Assembly: GCA_001314625.1 (NCBI GenBank)
Contig: LJSH01000001.1
Location: 434,001-498,000 of the forward strand
Direction of reading: 5' to 3'
DNA: 64,000 nt
Source: Oceanicaulis sp. HLUCCA04
Lineage (GTDB): Bacteria > Pseudomonadota > Alphaproteobacteria > Caulobacterales > Maricaulaceae
The notes under the pieces are model-generated. The model ran no database searches. It saw nothing but the letters and a program-made list of their open reading frames with translations, and was not told where the DNA came from. Position numbers and translations under genes: made by a program. Positions 17,414 through 25,070 of this stretch are shown piece after piece. The first letter of the stretch is position 1, and each line of letters opens with the position of its first letter.

Positions 17414-18682
17414 TCAGACGGCCACTTCTCCGTTGCGCTCTGCGGCAACAACGCGCGGATTGCGGTTGAAAAGGGCCAGTGTCCACGCTCCCAGGCCGAT
17501 CCAGAAGACCACCGAGGCGACCAGCAAACCCAGCACCGGTACGACACCGAGAGCGCCGATCACAGCCAGCACAAGGAAGAGCGACAGGATACGCATCCCC
17601 AGCCCGATGCCATTGCCCGACCGGTTGAAGATGAGATCACCCAGCACCACCGCGCCGAAGGCATAAGCCAGCACCATGACGAACGGGAAGGCGAAGAGCA
17701 GGATAATACCAAGCGGTATGCCGATCACGGTAATGGCGAGGAAAACAAACACCGCCAGCAGAAGGATCGGCAGGAACGCCGCCAGTACCAGGCCCAGAAG
17801 GCCCGATGCCCAGGGGCGCGCCCGGAAATGGTCTGTAATACCGCTGACGGCGCGCGGCGAGATCAGGCAGGCCAGCAGGCCCAGCACGAAGGCGGCAATG
17901 CCCATGGCGGTGCCGACAGCCCAGACCGGTGGGCTGACATCGCTGACGCGGGGCCCATGATAGCGCGCCCCATTGCTGCTTTCGCTATAAGGCGCCTCTT
18001 CATAGCTGGTTTCACCGATGATCTGGGCGCCTTCAGCGATCACGGGCGCGTTTGGGCCACGCACACGCAGCTCACCGGCGATCTGTGCGCCCGGCATGAT
18101 TTCAACATTTTCCGCGTGGAGTTCCACATCACCGGCAATCGTGCCTTCGATGACCACAGTTCGGGCGCGGCCCTTAAGACGGCCCTGCGCCGTGCCGGAC
18201 ATACGAATTTCGCTGCCTGCCAGGTCCATGTCCCCGCCAATCGAGGCGCTGCTATCGATAGCGATGAGAGCGCCGCCCGCAGCGAGGTCACGGCCAATCC
18301 GGCCGCCAACCTGAATGTCAGCGCCGGCCAGATCGGCACCTCCGGTCACGTCCGCCAGGACCGTGATGTTCGCGCCGGCCAGCGATACATCCCGGCCCAC
18401 TGTGCCGCGCACAACAATATCGCCAGCGGCCAGCTGGATGCCACCACCGACATCGGCGGTAATATCGACATTCCCGGCCAAACCGCTGATATCGCCACCG
18501 ACACGTCCGCGAAGCGTCACGTCGCCGGCGAGGAACTGCGCAGAGCGGTCCTGGTCGAGCTCAAGATTGAGGTCGCCGCCGATATACTGGGCCTGCGCAG
18601 GGGCAAGCGCGAGCATAAGCCCGGCTATCAACCCTCCCGCGGCACCGGCCCGGCTAACATTTCTGATCCACTTGCTGATCAT
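17414..18682 (-). CDS. Exported bactofilin-like beta-helix repeat protein with C-terminal membrane domain
   Basis: 422 aa. A signal peptide is visible at residues 1-32 (basic start, hydrophobic GGLIAGLMLALAPAQAQ). Residues 33-215 are short repeats rich in Gly, Asp and Val of the type VTLRGRVGGDISGLAGNV and ITVLADVTGGADLAGADI, resembling polymer-forming bactofilin beta-helix rungs. A Pro/Ser-rich linker follows, then from about residue 265 a run of four or five hydrophobic helices, and a short charged tail (FNRNPRVVAAERNGEVAV). I infer a periplasmic beta-helix tethered to the inner membrane; function is unknown. The start is supported by GAAAGG upstream. It follows the lipoprotein gene with a similar repeat after 47 bp, so the two form a probable operon. 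Confidence 0.75.
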   Translation of the reverse strand: MISKWIRNVSRAGAAGGLIAGLMLALAPAQAQYIGGDLNLELDQDRSAQFLAGDVTLRGRVGGDISGLAGNVDITADVGGGIQLAAGDIVVRGTVGRDVSLAGANITVLADVTGGADLAGADIQVGGRIGRDLAAGGALIAIDSSASIGGDMDLAGSEIRMSGTAQGRLKGRARTVVIEGTIAGDVELHAENVEIMPGAQIAGELRVRGPNAPVIAEGAQIIGETSYEEAPYSESSNGARYHGPRVSDVSPPVWAVGTAMGIAAFVLGLLACLISPRAVSGITDHFRARPWASGLLGLVLAAFLPILLLAVFVFLAITVIGIPLGIILLFAFPFVMVLAYAFGAVVLGDLIFNRSGNGIGLGMRILSLFLVLAVIGALGVVPVLGLLVASVVFWIGLGAWTLALFNRNPRVVAAERNGEVAV

Positions 18683-18729
18683 GGTTCAAGCCTTTCTGTG
18701 ATGGCTTAGAAATCGGAAGGCGGCTGCCA

Positions 18730-19572
18730 CTAGCGGCGGCAGCGCGTATCGCCCCGGGGGGTATATTCAAGCTGGGGCGCGGAACCGCCCTCTTCGATAG
18801 CGACCGTCTCAAGAGCGCGGACACTCAACGGGCCGCTGACGGTCCCCGAGATAACCACACGTCTCGCGCAGACCGTGCCGCCGGCAATCTCGCCGGTAAT
18901 TTCCACCAGCCCGTCCGTATCGCGATAGCGGCGGCGGTTACCTTCGTCGGCATAGATATCAATCTGGCCTTCAACCGAACCGCCCAGGCGCGCGTGGCGC
19001 ACATTGGCGTAAACGTCCGACTGGTGCCGGGCACCGGACATCAGCTCTGCCGCGTTCACGCGAACCGGACCAGAGATGACCGTGTCTTCAGTGAACCGGA
19101 TATCCGCCCCGTTAGCTGTAAAGCCCGCCAGCTCACCGGAAAAGCTGCCATCGGCAAAATTGCCGTCAAAGTCACCCGTGAGCATGCCGTCAAAGGCAAT
19201 GTCCGCCGCACGGACACGCAGGTTTCCACCAATATTGCCGTCGAACCGGATGTCCGCACCCGTGACGCTGGCATCACCTTCGACATTGCCGGCAAAAATT
19301 ATATCCGCGCCGGTCGCCGAAAGCGTTCCAATTTCGATGTCGCGCAAGGCAATATCCGCGCCCACGACGCGCAGTTCACCACCCACCCTGCCCGACAGCG
19401 AGACATCGGCGCCGGAAATGCGCGCATTGCCGTCTTCATTGAGAGTCGCGCCGATATCGCCGCCGGTGATTGTGGAGAAGGGACCGATGGCCAACGCGTC
19501 CGTATCGGACGAACAGGCGACCAGAATGACCGCCATCGCTGTAGCGGCGGTGAGGAGGAGACGATTTTTCAT
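18730..19572 (-). CDS. Putative lipoprotein with bactofilin-like repeats
   Basis: 280 aa. The frame is open further up, but ATG 19572 has AGAGGTAAG upstream and begins a clear lipoprotein signal (MKNRLLLTAATAMAVILVAC, lipobox LVAC). The mature part consists of repeats in which GADI or a close variant recurs every ~20 residues (SGADVSLSGRVGGELRVVG, GADIALRDIEIGTLSATG, GADIIFAGNVEGDASVTG, GADIRFDGNIGGNLRV), predicted to form a beta-helix. Two cysteines occur near the C-terminus. No known domain beyond this resemblance is recognised. The triple operator sits 33-92 bp upstream of the start. The paralogue-like membrane protein downstream suggests a two-component envelope structure, one part lipid-anchored and one part in the membrane. 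Confidence 0.75.
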   Translation of the reverse strand: MKNRLLLTAATAMAVILVACSSDTDALAIGPFSTITGGDIGATLNEDGNARISGADVSLSGRVGGELRVVGADIALRDIEIGTLSATGADIIFAGNVEGDASVTGADIRFDGNIGGNLRVRAADIAFDGMLTGDFDGNFADGSFSGELAGFTANGADIRFTEDTVISGPVRVNAAELMSGARHQSDVYANVRHARLGGSVEGQIDIYADEGNRRRYRDTDGLVEITGEIAGGTVCARRVVISGTVSGPLSVRALETVAIEEGGSAPQLEYTPRGDTRCRR

Positions 19573-19604
19573 TTTTCTTACCTCTTTTGATGAGGGACCA
19601 ACCA

Positions 19605-19664
19605 TATCGAAACTCGATAACATATCGAAACTCGATAAGGAAGCGTTTTTTTCGAAAAACGATA
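19605..19664 (-). promoter_or_regulatory. Three TATCG-N5-CGATA operator-like inverted repeats
   Basis: Two perfect copies at 19605-19619 and 19623-19637 lie inside an exact 18-bp tandem duplication (CATATCGAAACTCGATAA at 19603-19620 and 19621-19638). A third, with one arm changed to TTTCG, lies at 19650-19664. Centre spacings are 18 and 27 bp. They precede the lipoprotein gene start by 33-92 bp, the place expected for a repressor or activator array. No regulator gene is adjacent, so the binding protein is unknown. Confidence 0.65.
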
Positions 19665-19731
19665 AATTATTGTCGTCTGTCGCTAAAGCGTGAGGGAAAT
19701 TGCGGTGTTGGTGGAAGGGGGCTCGGCAGGG

Positions 19732-19829
19732 TGTCATCACCCGCTTTAGGCGGGTGACCAATACCCGCAAACAGCAATCATGCTCGAAGGCCAAAGGCAT
19801 GGGTGGCCCGGATAAACCGGGCCATGACA
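19732..19829. repeat. REPIN-like pair of inverted palindromes
   Basis: Two hairpins face each other. The first, TCACCCGC-TTTAG-GCGGGTGA, spans 19737-19757; the second, TGGCCCGG-ATAAA-CCGGGCCA, spans 19804-19824. The outer borders are TGTCAT (19732) and its reverse complement ATGACA (to 19829). Read outward, both units follow the scheme TGTCAT, 7-8 bp stem, TTTA loop, stem, then CC or ACC. This paired inverted layout is that of REP doublets (REPINs). It sits between the 3' end of lpdA and the promoter of the lipoprotein gene. Confidence 0.65.
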
Positions 19830-19843
19830 GACGTGGATGTCAC

Positions 19844-21256
19844 TTAGTAGTGCAGCGCCCGCCCATAGGCATCCAACACGCTCTCATGCATCATTTCAGA
19901 GAGCGTGGGGTGGGCGAAGACCGTATGCATCAGTTCCGCCTCGGTGGTCTCCAGCTGGCGGGCCACGACATAGCCCTGAATGAGCTCGGTGACTTCCGCG
20001 CCGATCATGTGTGCGCCCAAGAGCTCGCCGGTCTTCTTGTCGAATACGGTCTTGATGAGACCCTGATCCTCGCCCAGCGCAATCGCCTTGCCATTGCCCA
20101 CGAACGGAAAGCGCCCGACACGGACCTCATGGCCCGCCTCCTTGGCTTTCGCTTCTGTCAGGCCGACCGAGGCAATCTGCGGGTGGCAGTAGGTGCAGCC
20201 CGGGATATTGGACTTGTTCATCGGGTGGACGTCCTGTCCCGCGATTTTCTCCACGCAGATCACGCCCTCATGGCTGGCCTTGTGGGCCAGCCAGGGCGCG
20301 CCGGTGACATCGCCAATGGCATAGAGGCCCGGCACACCCGTCGCGCCATAGCCGTCCGCGACGACATGACCGCGCTCGATTTTCACGCCGAGCTCTTCAA
20401 GACCGAGATTTTCGACATTGCCCGTGATCCCGATGGCGAGAATCACCTTCTCGACCTCGACAGCCTCGCTCTTGCCATCGACCTTGATGGTGGCTTTTGC
20501 GCCGGATTTGGTTGTCTCCAGCTTTTCCACCTGCGCCTTGGTGAGGATTTTGAGCCCCTGCTTTTCGAAGGCTTTCTTCGCGTGCTGGCTGATCTCCTCG
20601 TCTTCGGCCGGCAATATGCGGTCAACCATCTCCACAACGGTCACCTTTGCGCCAAGCGTGGAATAGAAGCTCGCAAACTCCATCCCGATTGCGCCAGACC
20701 CGATGACGAGAATGGAGGCGGGCATGGTTTCAGGCACCATGGCTTCCTTGTAGGTCCAGATGGTCTTGCCATCAGGCTCCAGCCCCGCTGCCGGGATGGT
20801 GCGCGCGCGGGCACCTGTGGCCAGAATGACGTGTTTGGCTTCGTAGGTGGCGCTCTCGCCGTCCTTGCCCTTCACGACGACTTTCGGGGCCTGCGAGCCC
20901 TTCTCCAGCTTCGCCTCGCCGTCTATGACGGTCACCTTGTTCTTCTTCAGCAAGTGCCCCACCCCGCCCGACAGCCGCCCTGCCACCTTGCGTGAGCGCT
21001 TGACAATGGCCTCGATATCAAAACGGACATTGTCCGCTTTCAGGCCGAACTCCTCGGCGCGCTGGAAAAGGTGGTAGATGTCGGAAGTGCGCAGCAGCGC
21101 CTTGGTGGGAATGCAGCCCCAGTTCAGGCAGATGCCGCCCAGATGCTCGCGCTCCACCACGGCTGTTTTAAGCCCCAGCTGGCTGGCGCGGATCGCCGCG
21201 ACATAGCCGCCCGGCCCGCCGCCAATGACGATGAGATCGAAGTTTTCAGAGGCCAT
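19844..21256 (-). CDS. lpdA: Dihydrolipoamide dehydrogenase (E3)
   Basis: FAD enzyme reoxidising dihydrolipoyl groups with NAD+, the E3 part of pyruvate and other 2-oxo acid dehydrogenases. Visible: FAD-binding GGGPGGYVAAIRASQLG at the N-terminus, redox disulfide GGICLNWGCIPTKALLR (Cys pair about 43 and 48), NAD-binding GSGAIGMEFASFYSTLGAKV, second FAD motif GLYAIGDVTG, and the C-terminal HPTLSE with the catalytic His-Glu. 470 aa is typical. It closes the pdh cluster, separated from pdhC by the DUF3667 gene. The REPIN-like element lies beyond its stop. Confidence 0.97.
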   Translation of the reverse strand: MASENFDLIVIGGGPGGYVAAIRASQLGLKTAVVEREHLGGICLNWGCIPTKALLRTSDIYHLFQRAEEFGLKADNVRFDIEAIVKRSRKVAGRLSGGVGHLLKKNKVTVIDGEAKLEKGSQAPKVVVKGKDGESATYEAKHVILATGARARTIPAAGLEPDGKTIWTYKEAMVPETMPASILVIGSGAIGMEFASFYSTLGAKVTVVEMVDRILPAEDEEISQHAKKAFEKQGLKILTKAQVEKLETTKSGAKATIKVDGKSEAVEVEKVILAIGITGNVENLGLEELGVKIERGHVVADGYGATGVPGLYAIGDVTGAPWLAHKASHEGVICVEKIAGQDVHPMNKSNIPGCTYCHPQIASVGLTEAKAKEAGHEVRVGRFPFVGNGKAIALGEDQGLIKTVFDKKTGELLGAHMIGAEVTELIQGYVVARQLETTEAELMHTVFAHPTLSEMMHESVLDAYGRALHY

Positions 21257-21300
21257 GTTGATTTCCTTTTCTCGTCGTCAGATTCTACAGAAGAAGCCGG

Positions 21301-22224
21301 TCAGGCGGCCATCGCCATGCTCGTGTGAAACAGCCAGTTATCGGCGACAATCTCCAGCAGCGCGTAGGCCAGAACGACCCCGATCACCTTGCCGATAGCG
21401 GCCAGCCGGCCCATGCCGTAAAAGTGCCTGTCGGCCCGATAAAGCCAGAACAGGAAGATCGGCAGGGCAAACAGCGATACCAGATCCTCGTTTGCCGGCA
21501 TGTCTAGCGTCATGGCGATATAGGCAACCAGCCCGGTAAACGTCGTCAACAGCAGAAAGATGGTCGTGGCCTCGAGGCCAACGAAGACATGGTCGGCGAC
21601 GTAGCGTTTCTGCCGGAAGATCACGACACCAAACGCAAGATAGGGAACGACGATCAACAAGGGCAGGTAGGGCGCGACCGCGTAATAGCTGCTTCGCCAG
21701 TCCTCAGCGGCCAACGGGTCAGACAGGGCACGCTCGAAGAACGCCATCTGAACCGCATTGGCTTCAATCCGGCCGTCAGCGAAGGCTTCGCGAAAAGCCG
21801 GGGTGAAGGCGTCTTCTATCGCCTCCTGGTAGAGAAAAAACTCGACCGTCCAGCTATCGCCCTCTTCCTCATAGCCAAATTCAGTGTTGAGCCCGACGAC
21901 GATCTGTCCGTCGCGCACAGGCGAAAGGGAGAAGAACAGGCCGTAGAAAATCAGGACAACGAAGAAGAGCTTGACCGGAATGACATAGGCTCCGCCCTGG
22001 TTTTCCAGCTTGAGCCGGGACAGCTCGCCGGGCGAGGTCATCATGAGCCAGAGCGATAGCAGCGCGCTGGATCTCAGGCCGAACGCGGTGTCGATCACTT
22101 CCTCGACATATTCCAGCCAGCGTTTGCGTGCAGGCACCTGAATCTGGCCGCATTCGGCGCAATACCGCCCCAGCTTGCTGTCCCCGCAATTGGGACAGAT
22201 GAGCGTGTCGGGGACATCCGTCAT
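21301..22224 (-). CDS. DUF3667-type membrane protein with N-terminal zinc ribbon
   Basis: 307 aa of unknown function. The N-terminus has a four-cysteine ribbon, CPNCGDSKLGRYCAECGQ (about residues 10-27), followed by a soluble stretch and then hydrophobic segments (VKLFFVVLIFYGLFFSL; about four more after residue 175, to the C-terminus). This cysteine ribbon plus membrane domain is the pattern of DUF3667 proteins. It lies between pdhC (18 bp after its start) and lpdA (44 bp before) on the same strand, so it is almost surely co-transcribed with pyruvate dehydrogenase genes. Whether it has a role in that complex cannot be told. Confidence 0.75.
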   Translation of the reverse strand: MTDVPDTLICPNCGDSKLGRYCAECGQIQVPARKRWLEYVEEVIDTAFGLRSSALLSLWLMMTSPGELSRLKLENQGGAYVIPVKLFFVVLIFYGLFFSLSPVRDGQIVVGLNTEFGYEEEGDSWTVEFFLYQEAIEDAFTPAFREAFADGRIEANAVQMAFFERALSDPLAAEDWRSSYYAVAPYLPLLIVVPYLAFGVVIFRQKRYVADHVFVGLEATTIFLLLTTFTGLVAYIAMTLDMPANEDLVSLFALPIFLFWLYRADRHFYGMGRLAAIGKVIGVVLAYALLEIVADNWLFHTSMAMAA

Positions 22225-22242
22225 TGCCGCCAGCCAGTTCGT

Positions 22243-23610
22243 CTAGAGCAACATCGTCACCGGGTCTTCGATGAGCGGCTTTAGGGCGGAGAGGAATTTC
22301 GCGCCGACAGAGCCATCGACCACGCGGTGATCACAGGTCAGCGTCACTGTCATCATTGTGGCGATGGCCAGCGCATCATTCTTCACAACCGGGCGCTTCT
22401 CCCCTGCCCCGACCGACAGGATCATGCCTTGCGGCTCGTTGATGATCGAGGCGAAGGACTTGATCCCCATCATTCCCAGATTGGAGATGGAGAACGTACC
22501 GCCCTGGAACTCTTCGGGTTTCAGCTTGCGCTCGCGGGCGCGGGCGGCAAGGTCCTTCATTTCAGACGATATCGCTGCCAACCCCTTGGTCTCGGCCTTT
22601 TTGATCACCGGCGTGATCAGCCCGCCATCAATGGCGACCGCCACCGCCACGTCGGCGTGCTTGTGAAGGACAAGCCCCTCATCGGTATAGCTGGCATTGC
22701 TTTCCGGCACGCGGATCAGCGCCAGCGCGCAGGCGCGGATCAGCATGTCGTTGACCGACACCTTCACGCCCTCGGGCGCCTTGCGGTTCAGCTCGGAGCG
22801 CAGCTCCAGCAGCCTGTCCAGTTCGATATCGATATTGAGCGGGAAGTGGGGCACATCGCGGAAGCTCGCCGTCATGCGGCGCGCGATGGTCTTGCGCATC
22901 CCATCAAGCGGAACGACTTCGTATGTGCCCTCTTCCAGATGGAGGCTTTCCACACTGATCTTGCCGGGCTCGGCCTTGGCGGGCGCACTCTTCGTCTCTG
23001 GCGCAGCGTCTTTTGTCGCCGCCTTGGGCGCGCCGTCTTTCAGCGCCGCTTCGACATCGCGCTTGACGATGCGGCCATTCGGGCCAGAGCCGTCCAGCGT
23101 GCTCAAGTCCAGTCCGCCCTGCTCTGCCATGCGTTTTGCCAGCGGAGAGGCCTTGAGGCGGGAGCTGCCGTTCCTGCCCTTGTCTGAACTCCCGGACGCG
23201 CGTTTCGCGCGATCCGGGACCTCGTCCTCATCCTGCTCCTGACCCCGGCTCTCACTGCGCTCGGCCGGGGTTTCAGACGTTTTGGATTCCTTGCCTTTGA
23301 CTTCATTGTCAGGAGGAGGCTTTTGCGAGGTGGAAGACTGCGCCTCTTTCAGCGCGCTCTCATCCTCACCCTCTTCCAGTAGCAGGGCGATGACGGCATT
23401 GACCTTCACGCCTTCACTGCCACCCTCGACGAGGATTTTGCCGATCCGGCCTTCATCGACGGCCTCGACCTCCATCGTCGCCTTGTCGGTCTCGATCTCG
23501 GCGATCACATCGCCGGATTTGATCTCATCGCCTTCCTTGACGAGCCAGCGCGAGAGCGTGCCTTCCTCCATGGTCGGCGAGAGTGCGGGCATCAGGATTT
23601 CGATTGCCAT
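22243..23610 (-). CDS. pdhC: Pyruvate dehydrogenase E2, dihydrolipoamide acetyltransferase
   Basis: Core subunit that transfers acetyl groups to CoA. Order: lipoyl domain 1-80 with lipoyl lysine in [12 protein letters not shown]; a long charged linker (about 80-150); peripheral subunit-binding domain ([14 protein letters not shown]...[15 protein letters not shown], about 155-190); second linker rich in Ala/Lys/Pro; catalytic domain from about 225 to the end with DHRVVDG (His and Asp of the active site). Residues 112-145 of the first linker are encoded by a double-hairpin repeat also found in pdhB. 5 bp separate it from pdhB. Confidence 0.95.
   Translation of the reverse strand: MAIEILMPALSPTMEEGTLSRWLVKEGDEIKSGDVIAEIETDKATMEVEAVDEGRIGKILVEGGSEGVKVNAVIALLLEEGEDESALKEAQSSTSQKPPPDNEVKGKESKTSETPAERSESRGQEQDEDEVPDRAKRASGSSDKGRNGSSRLKASPLAKRMAEQGGLDLSTLDGSGPNGRIVKRDVEAALKDGAPKAATKDAAPETKSAPAKAEPGKISVESLHLEEGTYEVVPLDGMRKTIARRMTASFRDVPHFPLNIDIELDRLLELRSELNRKAPEGVKVSVNDMLIRACALALIRVPESNASYTDEGLVLHKHADVAVAVAIDGGLITPVIKKAETKGLAAISSEMKDLAARARERKLKPEEFQGGTFSISNLGMMGIKSFASIINEPQGMILSVGAGEKRPVVKNDALAIATMMTVTLTCDHRVVDGSVGAKFLSALKPLIEDPVTMLL
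23178..23276 (-). repeat. Double-hairpin repeat inserted in frame in the pdhC linker
   Basis: 99 bp holding two palindromes: CCCGGA/TCCGGG arms at 23191-23218 with inner CGCGCG arms and a TTT loop, and CCCCGGC/GCCGGGG at 23243-23270. It encodes the polar segment [20 protein letters not shown] and then RASGSSDK. By eye about 83 of 99 bases match the copy at 24674-24772. Flanking linker DNA is not alike, so this looks like a dispersed element rather than an ancestral linker. Confidence 0.65.
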
Positions 23611-23615
23611 GGCGC

Positions 23616-25052
23616 TTACTCCGCGTAGCAGACGGTTTTGACCGCCTTCACAATGTCATCGACGCCGGGCAGCGACAGCTTTTCAAGGTTCGCGGCATAA
23701 GGCAGCGGCACGTCTTCCTGATGCACGCGCGCAGGCGGGGCATCGAGATAGTCGAACGCTTCAGCCGTCACGACAGCGGCGATTTCCGCGCCGACGCCCA
23801 TCCGGCCCCAGCCCTCCTCGGCGCAGACAATGCGGTTGGTCTTCTTCACGCTTTCCACGACCGTGTCGGTGTCCAGCGGACGCAGGGTGCGCAGATCAAT
23901 CACCTCGCACTCAATGCCGTCTTCGGCGAGTTTTTCAGCAGCCTGCAGTGCAAACCCGACCATGCGCGAATGGGCCGTGATTGTGCAGTCACGCCCCTCG
24001 CGGCGGATGCGCGCCTTGCCGATAGGCAGCACCCAGTCATCCACATCCGGCACATCAAAGCTTTCGCCATAGATGAGCTCGTGTTCCAGGAACACGACCG
24101 GATTGGGATCACGGATGGCGGCCTTCAAGAGCCCCTTGGCGTCCGCCGCGCAGTATGGCGCGATGACTTTGAGGCCCGGCACGTTCGCGTACCAGGCCGA
24201 ATAGTCCTGGCTGTGCTGCGCGCCGACGCGGCTGGCCGCGCCATTGGGCCCGCGAAACACGATGGGACAGCCCATCTGTCCGCCGGACATGTAGAGCGTT
24301 TTGGCCGCCGAATTGATGATGTGGTCAATCGCCTGCATGGCGAAGTTGAAGGTCATGAACTCCACGACGGGTTTGAGACCGGCAAAAGCCGCACCGACAC
24401 CGACCCCGGCAAAGCCGTGCTCGGTGATGGGCGTGTCGACCACGCGCTTGGCGCCAAACTCCTGCAACAGCTCGCGCGTGACCTTGTAGGCGCCCTGATA
24501 CTCGGCGACCTCCTCGCCGATGACGAAAACCGCGTCATCGCGGCGCATTTCTTCTGCCATTGCATCGCGCAGCGCGTCACGCACCGTGGTGGAAACCATC
24601 TTGGTGCCTTCGGGGACTTCAGGGTCTTTCAGGGAGGAAGAGGATCTGGCCTTCTGCCCGCCCTCGTCCTTCGCCTTGTCTGAACTCCCGGACGCGCTTT
24701 GCGCGCGATCCGGGGCCTCATCCCCTGTCGGCTCCTGGCCCCGGCTCTCGCTCTGCCGGGCCGGGGCTTCAGCGGAACTGGCAGCGGACTTCACATCCGC
24801 ATCACTCTCGCCTTCCTCTCTCAGAATGGCGATGGGGGCGTTGACCTTCACGCCCTCACTGCCGGCCTCGACCAGCAGCTTGGCGACAATGCCTTCCTCG
24901 ACAGCTTCCACTTCCATGGTGGCCTTGTCGGTCTCGATCTCGGCGATGACATCGCCCGATTTTACCGCATCGCCTTCCTTGACGAGCCAGCGTGTAAGCG
25001 TGCCCTCCTCCATGGTGGGAGAGAGGGCGGGCATGAGAACTTCGATGGTCAT
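23616..25052 (-). CDS. pdhB: Pyruvate dehydrogenase E1 beta subunit with N-terminal lipoyl domain
   Basis: 478 aa. Residues 1-80 are a lipoyl domain nearly the same as that of PdhC ([12 protein letters not shown]), a known feature of alphaproteobacterial PdhB. A charged linker (80-145) carries the same repeat as pdhC, encoding [20 protein letters not shown]. The transketolase-like E1 beta domain follows: [61 protein letters not shown], then the C-terminal transketolase domain with [13 protein letters not shown]. It pairs with PdhA to make the alpha2-beta2 decarboxylase. It starts 18 bp after pdhA. Confidence 0.96.
   Translation of the reverse strand: MTIEVLMPALSPTMEEGTLTRWLVKEGDAVKSGDVIAEIETDKATMEVEAVEEGIVAKLLVEAGSEGVKVNAPIAILREEGESDADVKSAASSAEAPARQSESRGQEPTGDEAPDRAQSASGSSDKAKDEGGQKARSSSSLKDPEVPEGTKMVSTTVRDALRDAMAEEMRRDDAVFVIGEEVAEYQGAYKVTRELLQEFGAKRVVDTPITEHGFAGVGVGAAFAGLKPVVEFMTFNFAMQAIDHIINSAAKTLYMSGGQMGCPIVFRGPNGAASRVGAQHSQDYSAWYANVPGLKVIAPYCAADAKGLLKAAIRDPNPVVFLEHELIYGESFDVPDVDDWVLPIGKARIRREGRDCTITAHSRMVGFALQAAEKLAEDGIECEVIDLRTLRPLDTDTVVESVKKTNRIVCAEEGWGRMGVGAEIAAVVTAEAFDYLDAPPARVHQEDVPLPYAANLEKLSLPGVDDIVKAVKTVCYAE
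24674..24772 (-). repeat. Double-hairpin repeat inserted in frame in the pdhB linker
   Basis: Second copy of the 99-bp element, same length, orientation and reading frame as in pdhC. Palindromes: CCCGGA/TCCGGG arms at 24687-24714 and CCCCGGC/GCCGGGG at 24739-24766. Several differences from the other copy lie in loops or keep pairing in the stems, which suggests the hairpins matter for the element. Confidence 0.65.
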
Positions 25053-25070
25053 GTTTCCTGTTCCCTTGCC

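Noticed and set aside
19603-19638. Exact 18-bp tandem repeat considered as a CRISPR fragment
   Set aside because: There is no spacer between the copies, each copy is an inverted repeat, and no cas gene is near; an operator duplication explains it better.
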